From contig JAFTPY010000336.1 of assembly GCA_017463035.1 (NCBI GenBank), positions 1 through 18,884 on the forward strand: DNA of 18,884 nucleotides, in the 5' to 3' direction. The translations under genes were made by a program, and so were the position numbers. Positions 1 through 7,107 of this stretch are shown here, in pieces. Position 1 is the first letter of the stretch, and each line of letters begins with the position of its first letter. The DNA is from Lachnospiraceae bacterium (lineage in GTDB: Bacteria > Bacillota > Clostridia > Lachnospirales > Lachnospiraceae). The notes beneath the pieces are model-generated. The model had not been told where the DNA came from. It saw only the letters and a list, made by a program, of their open reading frames with translations, and ran no database searches.

Positions 1-1
1 T

Positions 2-103
2 GCGTTGGTGAGCCTTTTCTATTCCGTGGAAGATGGAAAAATTACTCTGACAACGGAGTATCCGTTTAAGAAAAGTTCTACTTTGTTGGAAAAGGTGGAG
101 TAA
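2..103 (+). CDS. 3' end of an unidentified gene (partial)
   Basis: The frame is open from the window edge and ends at a TAA at 101-103, giving the last 33 residues of a protein. The visible part contains the runs FYSVEDGKITLTTEYPF and LLEKVE. A strong terminator begins 28 bases after the stop, which supports this being a real gene end on the plus strand. No family can be named from so short a tail, and the residues show no recognisable motif or membrane segment. Confidence 0.5.
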   Translation, partial: ALVSLFYSVEDGKITLTTEYPFKKSSTLLEKVE

Positions 104-131
104 GAGAAGCGTTTTGCTTTGGTATAAATGC

Positions 132-181
132 ATGCCCGTATGGATTAAGACTAATTGCTTAATCCATACGGGCATTTTTTG
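132..181 (+). terminator. Rho-independent terminator
   Basis: Two arms of 18 bases at 132-149 and 158-175 are exact reverse complements around an 8-base loop, and the stem is followed by a run of Ts at 175-180. It closes the partial upstream gene and insulates the two-component operon. Confidence 0.9.
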
Positions 182-205
182 TTCGGAGTAAAGAGACTGT
201 TTATC

Positions 206-234
206 TTGTATAAAGTATATTTTTGTGGTATAGT
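206..234 (+). promoter_or_regulatory. Sigma-A promoter of the two-component operon
   Basis: A -35 TTGTAT at 206-211 and a -10 TATAGT at 229-234 are separated by 17 bases. The -10 is preceded by TGG, an extended -10. The predicted transcript would have a leader of about 70 bases before the response regulator start. Confidence 0.65.
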
Positions 235-309
235 GTGTGTAGAGTTTTAAGTCGAAAGACCTGTTCCTTTTAGAAATCTGAAATACCGGTACAAGATAGA
301 GGTGGAACT

Positions 310-1056
310 ATGCGAATCGGAATTTGTGATGATGAGAAACACGCACGCATGGAAGTGCGGAAACGGTGTGAACTATACTTTAATGAAAATAAAATAGAAC
401 ATGATTACATCGAATTCGAATCGGGTGAAGCTGTGTTGGCTTATAGCGCAAAGCAGGACAGTGCCTCCATTGATTTATTGTTTCTTGATGTGGAGATGGA
501 AGGATTGGATGGCATCCGTTTGAAGGAACAGTTGCTCCGACAAAGGGCAATAGAACGGATTGTATTTGTCACAAGCCACAAGGATAAGGTATTTGATGCC
601 TTCGGACAAAAGACTATTGGGTTTATTTCAAAACCACCGACCTATGAACGGATAGAAAAAATGCTTACGATCGTAAGAGAAGAAAAACTGGAAAATGTAG
701 AACTGGTATTTGACGGATACAAGGGAAAACAGCATCACATCCGATTAGAAGAAATTGCTTATTTTAAGGCGGATGGAAGCTATACGGAGATTTTTAGTTA
801 TACTCCGGATAAGACAAGGGCAGAGTGCTTTGTTATCAGTAAAAAAATCGGGGAAGTGGAGCAGAGCATGAAGGTCTATTCTGTGCTTCGTGTACATAAA
901 TCGTTCTTGGTTAATTTGGCTAATGTAGCAAGCGTAGGAGAGGAAATTAAGGTACGAGATCTGGAAGAGAAAATACCGATAGGACGGAAATATAAGGAGC
1001 AGGTTAAGCGTGCGTATACGACCTATATCAGTGATAAGGTGAGAAAACGGATATGA
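310..1056 (+). CDS. LytTR-family response regulator
   Basis: A 248-residue cytoplasmic DNA-binding response regulator of the AgrA/LytR type. The N-terminal receiver domain (about residues 1-120) has the acidic pair D7-D8, the expected phospho-acceptor D60 in LLFLDVEMEGLDG, T88 in FVTSH, and K108 before the double proline. The C-terminal LytTR domain (about 130-240) has the typical FKADGSYTEI, HKSFLVNL (196-203) and PIGRKYKE (223-230) runs. The AGAGGTGG at 298-305 is a suitable ribosome binding site for this ATG. Its stop overlaps the start of the histidine kinase (ATGA), so the two are translationally coupled and almost certainly partners. LytTR proteins bind pairs of short direct repeats about two helical turns apart; such a pair lies at 2405-2431. 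The target genes are otherwise unknown. Confidence 0.93.
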   Translation: MRIGICDDEKHARMEVRKRCELYFNENKIEHDYIEFESGEAVLAYSAKQDSASIDLLFLDVEMEGLDGIRLKEQLLRQRAIERIVFVTSHKDKVFDAFGQKTIGFISKPPTYERIEKMLTIVREEKLENVELVFDGYKGKQHHIRLEEIAYFKADGSYTEIFSYTPDKTRAECFVISKKIGEVEQSMKVYSVLRVHKSFLVNLANVASVGEEIKVRDLEEKIPIGRKYKEQVKRAYTTYISDKVRKRI

Positions 1057-2360
1057 TGGAAAACAGACTGATTTTGCTGTTGCATCTGGCAACGGAGTTT
1101 ATCAATATGACAATGGTATATACAACTGTTTTCGGTGCTTCCCTTGTGAAAAAGAAGTGGAAGATTGTGCTGACAGTCGGGGTGGTGGTGTGTGGACATC
1201 TGCTATTGTTGGAAATCTTAGGATTGCGGGATGCCAAGGGGATGAGCTTCTTTACCATGCTGGCAGTGCCTCTTTTTATGTTATCCGGGCGTAAAAGAAC
1301 ATTGTTGGGACTGTATCCTTTCGCGGTAATCATGGCATCGGTGGTGTCGGTGAGTGTCTCTTTTTTAGTGGCAAATATGTTAGGCGTAACGGAAGCGGTT
1401 GTGTTAGAGAATGATTATTTAGGTATTGTATGCCAATGTGCGCCGATGCTTTTTATGGGATTGTGGAGCGTTTGGTGTAAATTCAAAAAAATAGAGCTGT
1501 CACAGATGCATTTGGATATCAAGCAGTATATCTTGTTTTATACGGTGGCGGTATGTGAACTTTTTATGCTGGGGCCAATACAAAACATGTCGAAACATCC
1601 GGAATTGGGAAGGGATGCCACATTTGCGGGAGTGGCGGTTTCGGTTGCGTGCATTGTATTTGCTGTTTTGGCTGTTTGGCAAGGGATTGTAGTGCACCGC
1701 GAAATTAGGTTACAAGAACAGAATCGGGCGCTGGAGGACTATATGCAGCTACAGAAGGAGTATTACACCGATATTGTGGCGAAGGACGAGGAACTACGCC
1801 GTTTCCGGCATGATATGGCGGCACATACGCAGGTGATACAGGCGTATTGCGAAGATATAGAACATGTTGATCTGAAACACTACGTTGAAAATATGGTGAA
1901 GGAAACGGGACGTTACGAGCGAAAGGTATATACCGGAAATCATGGGGTGGATGCGATTCTTGGTCGAATCGAGCAGGAGGCAAAAGAAAAAGAAATCCGG
2001 TTTACGGTAGAAGGTGTTTTGCCGAGCCGGACGAGGGTAGAAGAATATGACCTTTGTATTATTTTGTCTAACTTACTGAAAAATGCCATAGAGGCGTGCG
2101 AGCAAGTCGGAGATGCCAAGGAATGCTACGTCAAATTGCAGGTCGGGAGCTATGAGGAGACTTTATGTTTCTCGGTGGAAAACTCGGTAGCCGGTGGGGT
2201 GAAAATAGAGGGTAACCGCTTACTTACTACGAAAGCAGACAAGAAAAACCACGGAATCGGAAGTGAAAATGTGGCACGGACGGTGGAAAAATACGGTGGA
2301 ACAGTGTCGTATCAATGTGACGGAAAGTGCTTTACGGCGGAGGTATGTATCTCTGTATAA
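1053..2360 (+). CDS. GHKL-domain sensor histidine kinase (AgrC-like)
   Basis: A 435-residue membrane sensor kinase. About the first 215 residues form six or seven hydrophobic segments with short loops, as in AgrC-type peptide sensors. They are followed by a linker helix with probable coiled coil (about 215-250). The phospho-accepting histidine is H253 in the run RRFRHDMAAH. The ATP-binding GHKL domain has the N box SNLLKNAIEA (339-348) and the G box NHGIGSENV (399-407). It overlaps the response regulator by four bases and is followed 20 bases later by a terminator, so the pair forms a two-gene operon. No AgrB or a typical cysteine-containing AgrD is visible nearby, so the ligand cannot be assigned. 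By family, an extracellular peptide is plausible, but that is inference. Confidence 0.92.
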   Translation: MMENRLILLLHLATEFINMTMVYTTVFGASLVKKKWKIVLTVGVVVCGHLLLLEILGLRDAKGMSFFTMLAVPLFMLSGRKRTLLGLYPFAVIMASVVSVSVSFLVANMLGVTEAVVLENDYLGIVCQCAPMLFMGLWSVWCKFKKIELSQMHLDIKQYILFYTVAVCELFMLGPIQNMSKHPELGRDATFAGVAVSVACIVFAVLAVWQGIVVHREIRLQEQNRALEDYMQLQKEYYTDIVAKDEELRRFRHDMAAHTQVIQAYCEDIEHVDLKHYVENMVKETGRYERKVYTGNHGVDAILGRIEQEAKEKEIRFTVEGVLPSRTRVEEYDLCIILSNLLKNAIEACEQVGDAKECYVKLQVGSYEETLCFSVENSVAGGVKIEGNRLLTTKADKKNHGIGSENVARTVEKYGGTVSYQCDGKCFTAEVCISV

Positions 2361-2379
2361 TATAAATGGCGTGATTACG

Positions 2380-2405
2380 GAGGCAGGCATGGCTTGCCTC
2401 TTTTT
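2380..2405 (+). terminator. Terminator of the two-component operon
   Basis: GAGGCAGGC (2380-2388) pairs with GCTTGCCTC (2392-2400), one pair being G-T, around a 3-base loop, followed by TTTTT at 2401-2405. It separates the kinase from the promoter at 2445. Confidence 0.85.
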
Positions 2406-2431
2406 GTCGTTTGTGGGAAAAAAGTGTCGTT
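2405..2431 (+). promoter_or_regulatory. Candidate LytTR-type direct repeat
   Basis: TGTCGTT occurs at 2405-2411 and again at 2425-2431, in phase by 20 bases. The second copy ends 13 bases before the -35 of the promoter at 2445. LytTR activators such as AgrA and ComE are known to bind 9-10-base direct repeats spaced by about two helical turns close to a -35. Assigning this repeat to the adjacent regulator is inference, since its consensus is unknown. Confidence 0.4.
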
Positions 2432-2444
2432 CATGGAATGAGTG

Positions 2445-2474
2445 TTGTATTGTGGAAAGTTTCGATGTTACAAT
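2445..2474 (+). promoter_or_regulatory. Promoter upstream of the 23-codon ORF
   Basis: A -35 TTGTAT at 2445-2450 and a -10 TACAAT at 2469-2474 are spaced by 18 bases. TGT before the -10 makes it an extended -10. The long spacer suits a promoter needing an activator. The transcript would start near 2481, about 40 bases before the small ORF. Confidence 0.55.
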
Positions 2475-2521
2475 CGTTTTGGATGTGACAAGTACAAATA
2501 ATGGGAAGGAGGACTGCGAGG

Positions 2522-2593
2522 ATGCCGTATGGGATTGATTGGGAGTGGTTAATTGGATTAATCACAGGGAATGGTGGAAAGGAAGAGGAATAG
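2522..2593 (+). CDS. Small peptide ORF, 23 residues, unknown function
   Basis: AAGGAGGA at 2506-2513 lies eight bases before an ATG that opens a 23-codon frame. It begins MPYGIDWEWLIGLITG and ends with a charged GGKEEE tail. It has an aromatic, hydrophobic front half and an acidic end, no cysteine and no classical signal peptide. It is the first ORF after the promoter at 2445 and lies downstream of the LytTR/GHKL pair, so it may be a signal or effector peptide of that system. Alternatively, it may be the start of a longer gene cut by the TAG at 2591: the same frame continues after the stop with a strongly hydrophobic stretch up to 2755. The ribosome binding site makes translation likely; the function is unknown. 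Confidence 0.45.
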   Translation: MPYGIDWEWLIGLITGNGGKEEE

Positions 2594-2755
2594 GGAAAGA
2601 CTAGAGACACGCATTCTGTTTTTTTGACTCTGATTGTGGCGTTGCTTAGCGTTTCACTAGAGTTGAGTCTTTTTCCTATTTTATTCAAAATGGGAAAGTA
2701 TGCCTATATCGTTTTGGGCGGTACGATTCTCTGTAGAATATGGCATATCCGGTGA
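2594..2755 (+). pseudogene. Membrane-protein fragment, frame-broken
   Basis: After the TAG at 2591 the same frame stays open to a TGA at 2753-2755. It encodes hydrophobic runs such as VFLTLIVALLSVSL, LSLFPILFKMGK and YAYIVLGGTILCR. There is no convincing start codon with a ribosome binding site for this stretch. The style resembles the inner segments of ABC-2-type or similar permeases, but this is only an impression. The next frame (2700-2999) continues with further membrane segments, so a single gene interrupted by a stop and a frameshift is the simplest reading. Confidence 0.35.
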
Positions 2756-2999
2756 GCTGCTTTTTGCGATGCTTCTGATGGTAGCACTTTGCATCGCGAC
2801 GATATTTGAGCGAAATACGAAATATATCTATCCGTTGATTGTCTTTGTTTATTTGGCTGTTACCATGTTTGTCAGATTTTTTGTTTCGGCAATAACACTT
2901 CGGGTAAATCCGGTAATATCTTGGGGATGTATTGTGGGAATAGTAGGAAGCATTGTCATGATCAGTATTCTGATTGGAAATAAGAAAAAGGTGAGATAA
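2700..2999 (+). CDS. Hypothetical membrane protein, probably 5'-broken
   Basis: A 99-residue frame with three predicted membrane helices, about residues 20-36, 44-63 and 74-93, and a basic NKKKVR tail. The ATG at 2700 has only a weak GGGAAAG upstream at a poor distance of about two bases, so this start is doubtful. The preceding frame carries further hydrophobic sequence that overlaps to 2755, which suggests the true N-terminus lies upstream and was lost by a frameshift. It is followed 51 bases later by a 50-codon membrane peptide on the same strand. No family is recognised; it may be a remnant. Confidence 0.4.
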   Translation: MPISFWAVRFSVEYGISGELLFAMLLMVALCIATIFERNTKYIYPLIVFVYLAVTMFVRFFVSAITLRVNPVISWGCIVGIVGSIVMISILIGNKKKVR

Positions 3000-3050
3000 C
3001 CGGTTGAGGAACAAGAGTTGAAATTTGGAATATATGACGGAGGACTAGAC

Positions 3051-3203
3051 ATGAAGAAGATTATGTTGGGAATTGCACTGATTTTATTTGCGATTTTGTT
3101 TCAATTGTGCTCTTCCGGTATGGGATGGTGTGCGTTATTTGTTGGACTTATAGGAATACTATTGGCGCTTTGTGGGTGTATAACAGGAGAGAATAATAAA
3201 TAA
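3051..3203 (+). CDS. Small two-helix membrane protein, 50 residues
   Basis: GGAGGA at 3039-3044 lies six bases before the ATG at 3051, so this start is preferred over an in-frame ATG at 3018 that lacks a ribosome binding site. The product begins MKKIMLGIALILFAILFQLC, then has a second hydrophobic segment (about residues 25-44) containing FVGLIGILLALCGC, and ends GENNK. It is a small integral membrane protein with four cysteines in or at the helices. Small proteins of this style are common and unnamed in Clostridia. It sits at the end of the accessory region after the two-component locus and may share its promoter, but no function can be given. Confidence 0.6.
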   Translation: MKKIMLGIALILFAILFQLCSSGMGWCALFVGLIGILLALCGCITGENNK

Positions 3204-3378
3204 CACTTTATTCGTTTGATGAAAAGAGGACGTATTAGCGAGATAAATTTTATTGTTCAGTGGTAAGGTCGAGTTTTTATTTATGTGATAAAGGCGTTGG
3301 TAAGTATAGGAAGTAGAGTAAGTAATATGAGTAATAAATGGAAATGAAAAACAAATCAGAATAATTATGAGATAAAAC

Positions 3379-3405
3379 GGGGCTGTTGCGGCGGCCTCAT
3401 TTTAT
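3379..3405 (+). terminator. Terminator of the small-peptide transcript
   Basis: GGGGCTG at 3379-3385 pairs with CGGCCTC at 3392-3398, with two G-T pairs, around a 6-base loop, followed by ATTTTAT. This is a reasonable but not strong terminator for the transcript starting near 2481. Confidence 0.65.
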
Positions 3406-3421
3406 ATTACGTCAGAGTACT

Positions 3422-3435
3422 AACGTGCGAACGTT
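3422..3435. promoter_or_regulatory. Dyad upstream of the glgP promoter
   Basis: AACGT at 3422-3426 and ACGTT at 3431-3435 are inverted around GCGA. The centre lies about 28 bases upstream of the -35 at 3457. A position upstream of the -35 fits an activator site or auxiliary operator; the protein is unknown. Confidence 0.3.
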
Positions 3436-3456
3436 TTAAAGTTGCTTGTTCAACTG

Positions 3457-3484
3457 TTGTAATTTTTTTTATTTGTGGTATACT
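3457..3484 (+). promoter_or_regulatory. Sigma-A promoter of glgP
   Basis: TTGTAA at 3457-3462 and TATACT at 3479-3484 are separated by 16 bases, with an extended -10 TGG. The run TTGTGGTATA is shared with the promoter at 229. Confidence 0.65.
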
Positions 3485-3577
3485 ATATTAAATAAATAGG
3501 TCGATTGTCCTATTTTTAACAATGTATTGGTGGAGACAAGAGTGTTAAGTTGATGCAAACGAACGGAGGACGAATTC

Positions 3578-6010
3578 ATGATATTTAACAAGGAAGAGTT
3601 CAAGCTGGAAGTCAAAGACAATTTAAAAACATTGTTCCGCAGAAGTATTGAGGACGCAACCCAGGTGCAGCTGTTTCAGGCGGTTGCCTTTGCGGTAAAG
3701 GATTATATTGTAGATATGTGGATGGAGACCCACAAGCAGTACGAGGAGCAGGATGCAAAGACCGTGTACTACCTTTCCATGGAGTTTTTGATGGGGCGTG
3801 CCCTCGGTAACTGCATGATTAACTTAAAGGCGTACGATGAGATTCGCGAGGCACTTACGGAGCTTGGCATCGATCCGGATGTTATCGAGGATACGGAGCC
3901 GGATGCAGCGCTTGGTAACGGCGGTCTCGGTCGTTTGGCTGCCTGCTTTTTGGATTCCCTTTCCAGTCTCGGTTACCCGGCGTATGGCTGCGGCATCCGC
4001 TACAAGTACGGTATGTTCAAGCAGAAGATTAAGGACGGTTTCCAGGTGGAGGCACCGGATAACTGGTTAAAACACGGCAATCCGTTTGAGATTAAGCGTG
4101 CCGAGTATGCGGTAGAGGTAAAGTTCGGCGGCCATGTAAAGATGGTGCGTGATGAGGCAACCGGCCGTGATAAGTTCGTGCAGGAGGATTGTAATTCCGT
4201 TCTTGCGGTTCCGTACGATTTGCCGGTAGTAGGCTATGGCAATAACGTAGTAAATACCCTTCGTATCTGGGATGCGGAGGCGATTAACGATTTTAACTTA
4301 GAGTCCTTTGATAAGGGTGATTATCAGAAGGCGGTGGAGCAGGAGAACCTTGCCAGAACCATTTGCGAGGTGCTTTACCCGAACGATAACCATATGGCAG
4401 GTAAGGAGCTTCGCTTAAAGCAGCAGTATTTCTTTGTATCCGCCAGCATTCAGAGTGCGGTGGCAAAGTATATGCGTACCCATGACGATATTCATAAGCT
4501 TCACGAAAAGGTATGCTTCCAGTTAAACGATACCCATCCGACGGTAACGGTAGCGGAGCTTATGCGTATTCTTTTGGATGATTACTTCCTTGAGTGGGAT
4601 GAGGCGTGGGATGTGGTTCGTAAGTGCTGCGCATATACCAACCATACCATTATGGCAGAGGCGTTGGAGAAGTGGCCGATTTCCCTGTTTAAGGCTTTGC
4701 TTCCGCGTGTATATCAGATTGTGGAAGAAATCAACCGTCAGTTTGAAAATATGTTAAAGGAAAAGTATCCGGGCAACGCAGAGAAGATTCGCCAGATGGC
4801 AATTCTTTACGACGGACAGGTGCGTATGGCAAATCTTGCCATCGTGGGCGGCTTTTCCGTAAACGGTGTTGCGGCACTGCACACCGAGATTTTAAAGAAA
4901 GAGCAGTTAAAGGATTTCTACGAGCTGTGGCCGGAGAAGTTCTCCAATAAGACCAACGGTATTACCCAGAGAAGATTCCTACTTCACGGCAACCCGCTTC
5001 TGGCGAACTGGGTAACCGAGAAGGTAGGCGACGGCTGGATAACCGATTTGCCGGTGATTAAGGGCATTGCACCGTACGCGGATGATAAGAAGGCGCAGGA
5101 AGAGTTTATGCAGATTAAGTATCAGAATAAGCTCCGTCTGGCTAAGTACATTAAGGAGAACAACGGCATTGATGTGGACCCGAATTCTATCTTCGATGTA
5201 CAGGTAAAGCGTCTCCATGAGTATAAGCGTCAGCTGCTTAATATTTTGCATGTGATGCATTTGTATGAGAAAATCAAAGAAAACCCGGGCATGGAGTTCT
5301 ATCCGCGTACCTTTATTTTCGGTGCAAAGGCTTCTGCCGGTTACCGTAGAGCAAAGGCAATCATCAAGCTCATCAACAGCGTTGGTGATGTGGTAAACAA
5401 CGATCCGGTGGTTGCAGGCAGAATTAAAGTGGTATTTATCGAGAATTACCGTGTGTCCAACGCAGAGTGGATTTTCGCAGCTTCCGATGTATCCGAGCAG
5501 ATTTCCACCGCAAGTAAGGAGGCATCCGGTACCGGTAACATGAAGTTTATGTTAAACGGTGCGGTGACTCTCGGTACCATGGACGGTGCAAACGTAGAAA
5601 TTGTGGAAGAAGTAGGCAGAGAAAATGCAGTGATCTTCGGTATGAGCGCCGATGAGGTTATTGAGCTTGAGAAGAATCGCAGCTATCGTCCGCGTACGAT
5701 TTACGAGCAGGACAGAGAGATTCACCGTGTGGTCGACCGCCTCATTGACGGTACCTACTCCGTGGATAAGGAGCTGTTCCGTGAGCTTTATACTTCCCTG
5801 CTTGACGAGGACCAGTATTTTATCTTAAAGGATTTCCGTTCCTACGAAGAGGCACAGAAGCAGGTGGAGGCAAAGTACCGTGACCGCGAAGGTTGGGCGA
5901 AGTCCGCCATCTTAAATGTGGCTTGCTGCGGTAAGTTCTCTTCCGACCGAACCATTGAGGAGTACGTAAAGGATATCTGGCACTTGGAGAAGGTAACGAT
6001 AGAAATGTAA
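3578..6010 (+). CDS. glgP: Glycogen/alpha-glucan phosphorylase
   Basis: An 810-residue cytoplasmic GT35 enzyme that releases glucose-1-phosphate from the non-reducing ends of glycogen or maltodextrin using inorganic phosphate. Visible family marks include YYLSMEFLMGRALGN near the N-terminus, the EPDAALGNGGLGRLAACFLDS run, NDTHPTVTVAELMR, NHTIMAEALEKWP, and the C-terminal pyridoxal-phosphate site EASGTGNMKFMLNGAVTLGT, in which the cofactor lysine is K656. The length is normal for the family. GGAGGA at 3565-3570 decides the start. It has its own promoter and no glg neighbours, so it is monocistronic; transcription probably ends in the large palindrome that begins 11 bases after the stop. Codon use is strongly biased toward a small set, as expected of a highly expressed gene and unlike the two-component region. 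Maltodextrin phosphorylase (malP) is an equally possible name. Confidence 0.97.
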   Translation: MIFNKEEFKLEVKDNLKTLFRRSIEDATQVQLFQAVAFAVKDYIVDMWMETHKQYEEQDAKTVYYLSMEFLMGRALGNCMINLKAYDEIREALTELGIDPDVIEDTEPDAALGNGGLGRLAACFLDSLSSLGYPAYGCGIRYKYGMFKQKIKDGFQVEAPDNWLKHGNPFEIKRAEYAVEVKFGGHVKMVRDEATGRDKFVQEDCNSVLAVPYDLPVVGYGNNVVNTLRIWDAEAINDFNLESFDKGDYQKAVEQENLARTICEVLYPNDNHMAGKELRLKQQYFFVSASIQSAVAKYMRTHDDIHKLHEKVCFQLNDTHPTVTVAELMRILLDDYFLEWDEAWDVVRKCCAYTNHTIMAEALEKWPISLFKALLPRVYQIVEEINRQFENMLKEKYPGNAEKIRQMAILYDGQVRMANLAIVGGFSVNGVAALHTEILKKEQLKDFYELWPEKFSNKTNGITQRRFLLHGNPLLANWVTEKVGDGWITDLPVIKGIAPYADDKKAQEEFMQIKYQNKLRLAKYIKENNGIDVDPNSIFDVQVKRLHEYKRQLLNILHVMHLYEKIKENPGMEFYPRTFIFGAKASAGYRRAKAIIKLINSVGDVVNNDPVVAGRIKVVFIENYRVSNAEWIFAASDVSEQISTASKEASGTGNMKFMLNGAVTLGTMDGANVEIVEEVGRENAVIFGMSADEVIELEKNRSYRPRTIYEQDREIHRVVDRLIDGTYSVDKELFRELYTSLLDEDQYFILKDFRSYEEAQKQVEAKYRDREGWAKSAILNVACCGKFSSDRTIEEYVKDIWHLEKVTIEM

Positions 6011-6020
6011 ATGTGAGTAA

Positions 6021-6049
6021 GGGGGTGTCGCATGAAGATGTGCGCCCCC
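6021..6049 (+). terminator. Local hairpin after glgP
   Basis: GGGGG at 6021-6025 pairs with CCCCC at 6045-6049, and the stem extends inward to CGCAT/ATGTG pairs with one bulged T around GAAG. It is stable but lacks a T run directly after it, so it may stabilise the 3' end or compete with the long-range pairing of the palindrome rather than terminate alone. Confidence 0.45.
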
Positions 6050-6454
6050 ACTCTTGCTTGTTGGCATAGAAAAATAAGTCGGTCTCGTATATTTTCTTTC
6101 ATCGGAGATGAATGAGCCGGAGCCTTTCGCATTATCCTTTTTCATGTACTTCGGATAGAGTCTTTCTAATTACTTCGCCATAGATACGATTAAGTGACAC
6201 AACCGCCCTGATGCGGCATCCATGTCTTATGGCGGGCTCGCCCGGACCTCCTGTCCGTGCGTTGCTGACAGGCAGTCGAAGTAATAAGAAAGTCTACTAT
6301 CCTACGTAAAGTTCAAATCGGATAATGCGAAAGGCTCCGGCTACAGTTCGGATAGGCTAAAAGAAAATATACGAGACCGACTTTTATGCATATGCAAAGG
6401 ACTACGCAAGAGTTCGCCACGCCCGAGCCGACGCGTATCTTCATAAGCCACCCC
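6021..6454. repeat. 434-bp imperfect palindrome between glgP and the VanZ-like gene
   Basis: Two long arms, 6021-6177 and 6277-6454, are inverted copies in alternating matched and unmatched blocks. The matched blocks are GGGGTG 6022-6027 with CACCCC 6449-6454; ATGAAGAT 6032-6039 with 6437-6444; ACTCTTGC 6050-6057 with 6406-6413; a perfect 24-base block 6076-6099 with 6360-6383; a perfect 22-base block 6116-6137 with 6320-6341; and an almost perfect block 6153-6177 with 6277-6302. The unmatched blocks are of similar length on both sides (16 and 18 bases between the two perfect blocks). The centre (6178-6276) has smaller hairpins, for example CCGCC/GGCGG and GGAC/GTCC. The plus-strand end is CACCCC followed by TTTTT, so it could also act as the glgP terminator. 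No transposase is present. It could be a dispersed repeat, a MITE-like relic or a structured RNA. Confidence 0.85.
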
Positions 6455-6482
6455 TTTTTACGGATAAGCTATAATTCTATAG

Positions 6483-7052
6483 TTAAAAAAGATAAATGTT
6501 ACTGCAGACGGTATGTACGTACTTCCAAATAGAGTTTAGTCGTTCTTTCGGAAGCCTACGAAAAAGCCTAGAAAAAACTGCGAGTACAAGAAAACCGAGA
6601 AGACACCCGATGAAATTAAAAATGACATCATTACTGTCGATGATTCGATGGGAGTAGCCCCCGGTAAGAATGGACTCCAAATATTGAATGAGTTCAATGG
6701 TGATTCCGGTAAAAAGACCGAGTAACGCACTCTTTTTGAGGTTATGGACCGGTGCGATAAACGGAGTGCCGATTCCTAAAGGAACTGTCATGAGAAGATT
6801 AAGTAAATCCGTTTTTCGGATGCCGTCGCGAAAAGGAATCAGCTGAACGGATTCTCTGATGTTTGCGGGGAGCCCTATCATAACGATTGGAAATAAAGTA
6901 AGCTTGATAACACACATGAAATAGCAGAACATAATTGTACTGAAAAGAAAGAAGGTTTTTTCTTTCTTTTTTTGTATGTTGAGATAGAAGCATATACCGA
7001 TGTAAATCAAACTGCCGATTAGTACGGTTGATAAATCAAAATCAATTATCAT
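6483..7052 (-). CDS. VanZ-family membrane protein
   Basis: A 189-residue integral membrane protein with about five hydrophobic segments. VanZ-family marks are the LTLFPIVM run after the second helix, VQLIPFRDG, DLLNLLMTVPLGIG, the ITIELIQYL helix, and the RIIDSNDVIFNFIGCLLGF block. Together these are diagnostic of the fold named after the teicoplanin-resistance accessory protein VanZ. The great majority of such proteins lie outside any resistance cluster, and none is seen here, so a drug-resistance role should not be assumed. AAGGAGG on the minus strand (7061-7067) supports the start. It is convergent with glgP and divergent from dgt, and is a single-gene unit. Its 3' end abuts the large palindrome. 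Confidence 0.85.
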   Translation of the reverse strand: MIIDFDLSTVLIGSLIYIGICFYLNIQKKKEKTFFLFSTIMFCYFMCVIKLTLFPIVMIGLPANIRESVQLIPFRDGIRKTDLLNLLMTVPLGIGTPFIAPVHNLKKSALLGLFTGITIELIQYLESILTGGYSHRIIDSNDVIFNFIGCLLGFLVLAVFSRLFRRLPKERLNSIWKYVHTVCSNIYLF

Positions 7053-7107
7053 AGGAAAATCCTCCTTGAATAATGTCGAATGAGTGCGTGAAAGAGTTTA
7101 CTTGTTT

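Larger units (their letters stand above)
3204..3577. other. Intergenic region before glgP
   Basis: This 374-base stretch holds no convincing gene. It contains a terminator at 3379-3405, a short dyad at 3422-3435, the glgP promoter at 3457-3484 and a leader of about 90 bases. The segment 3204-3370 is AT-rich with no structure that I can support. Confidence 0.6.

Noticed and set aside
2263..2538. Plus-strand open frame overlapping the kinase end
   Set aside because: It runs through the operon terminator and promoter region and has no ribosome binding site.
2361..3577. AgrB/AgrD-type quorum-sensing genes
   Set aside because: No AgrB-like protease and no cysteine-containing precursor peptide is present; only the kinase and regulator resemble the Agr system.
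5842..6145. Minus-strand open frames running out of the palindrome into glgP
   Set aside because: They overlap the glgP 3' end and are made of the repeat arm; the opposite arm does not keep the same reading frame.
6483..7052. Glycopeptide resistance locus
   Set aside because: VanZ-family proteins are common outside resistance clusters, and no vanHAX-type genes are near.
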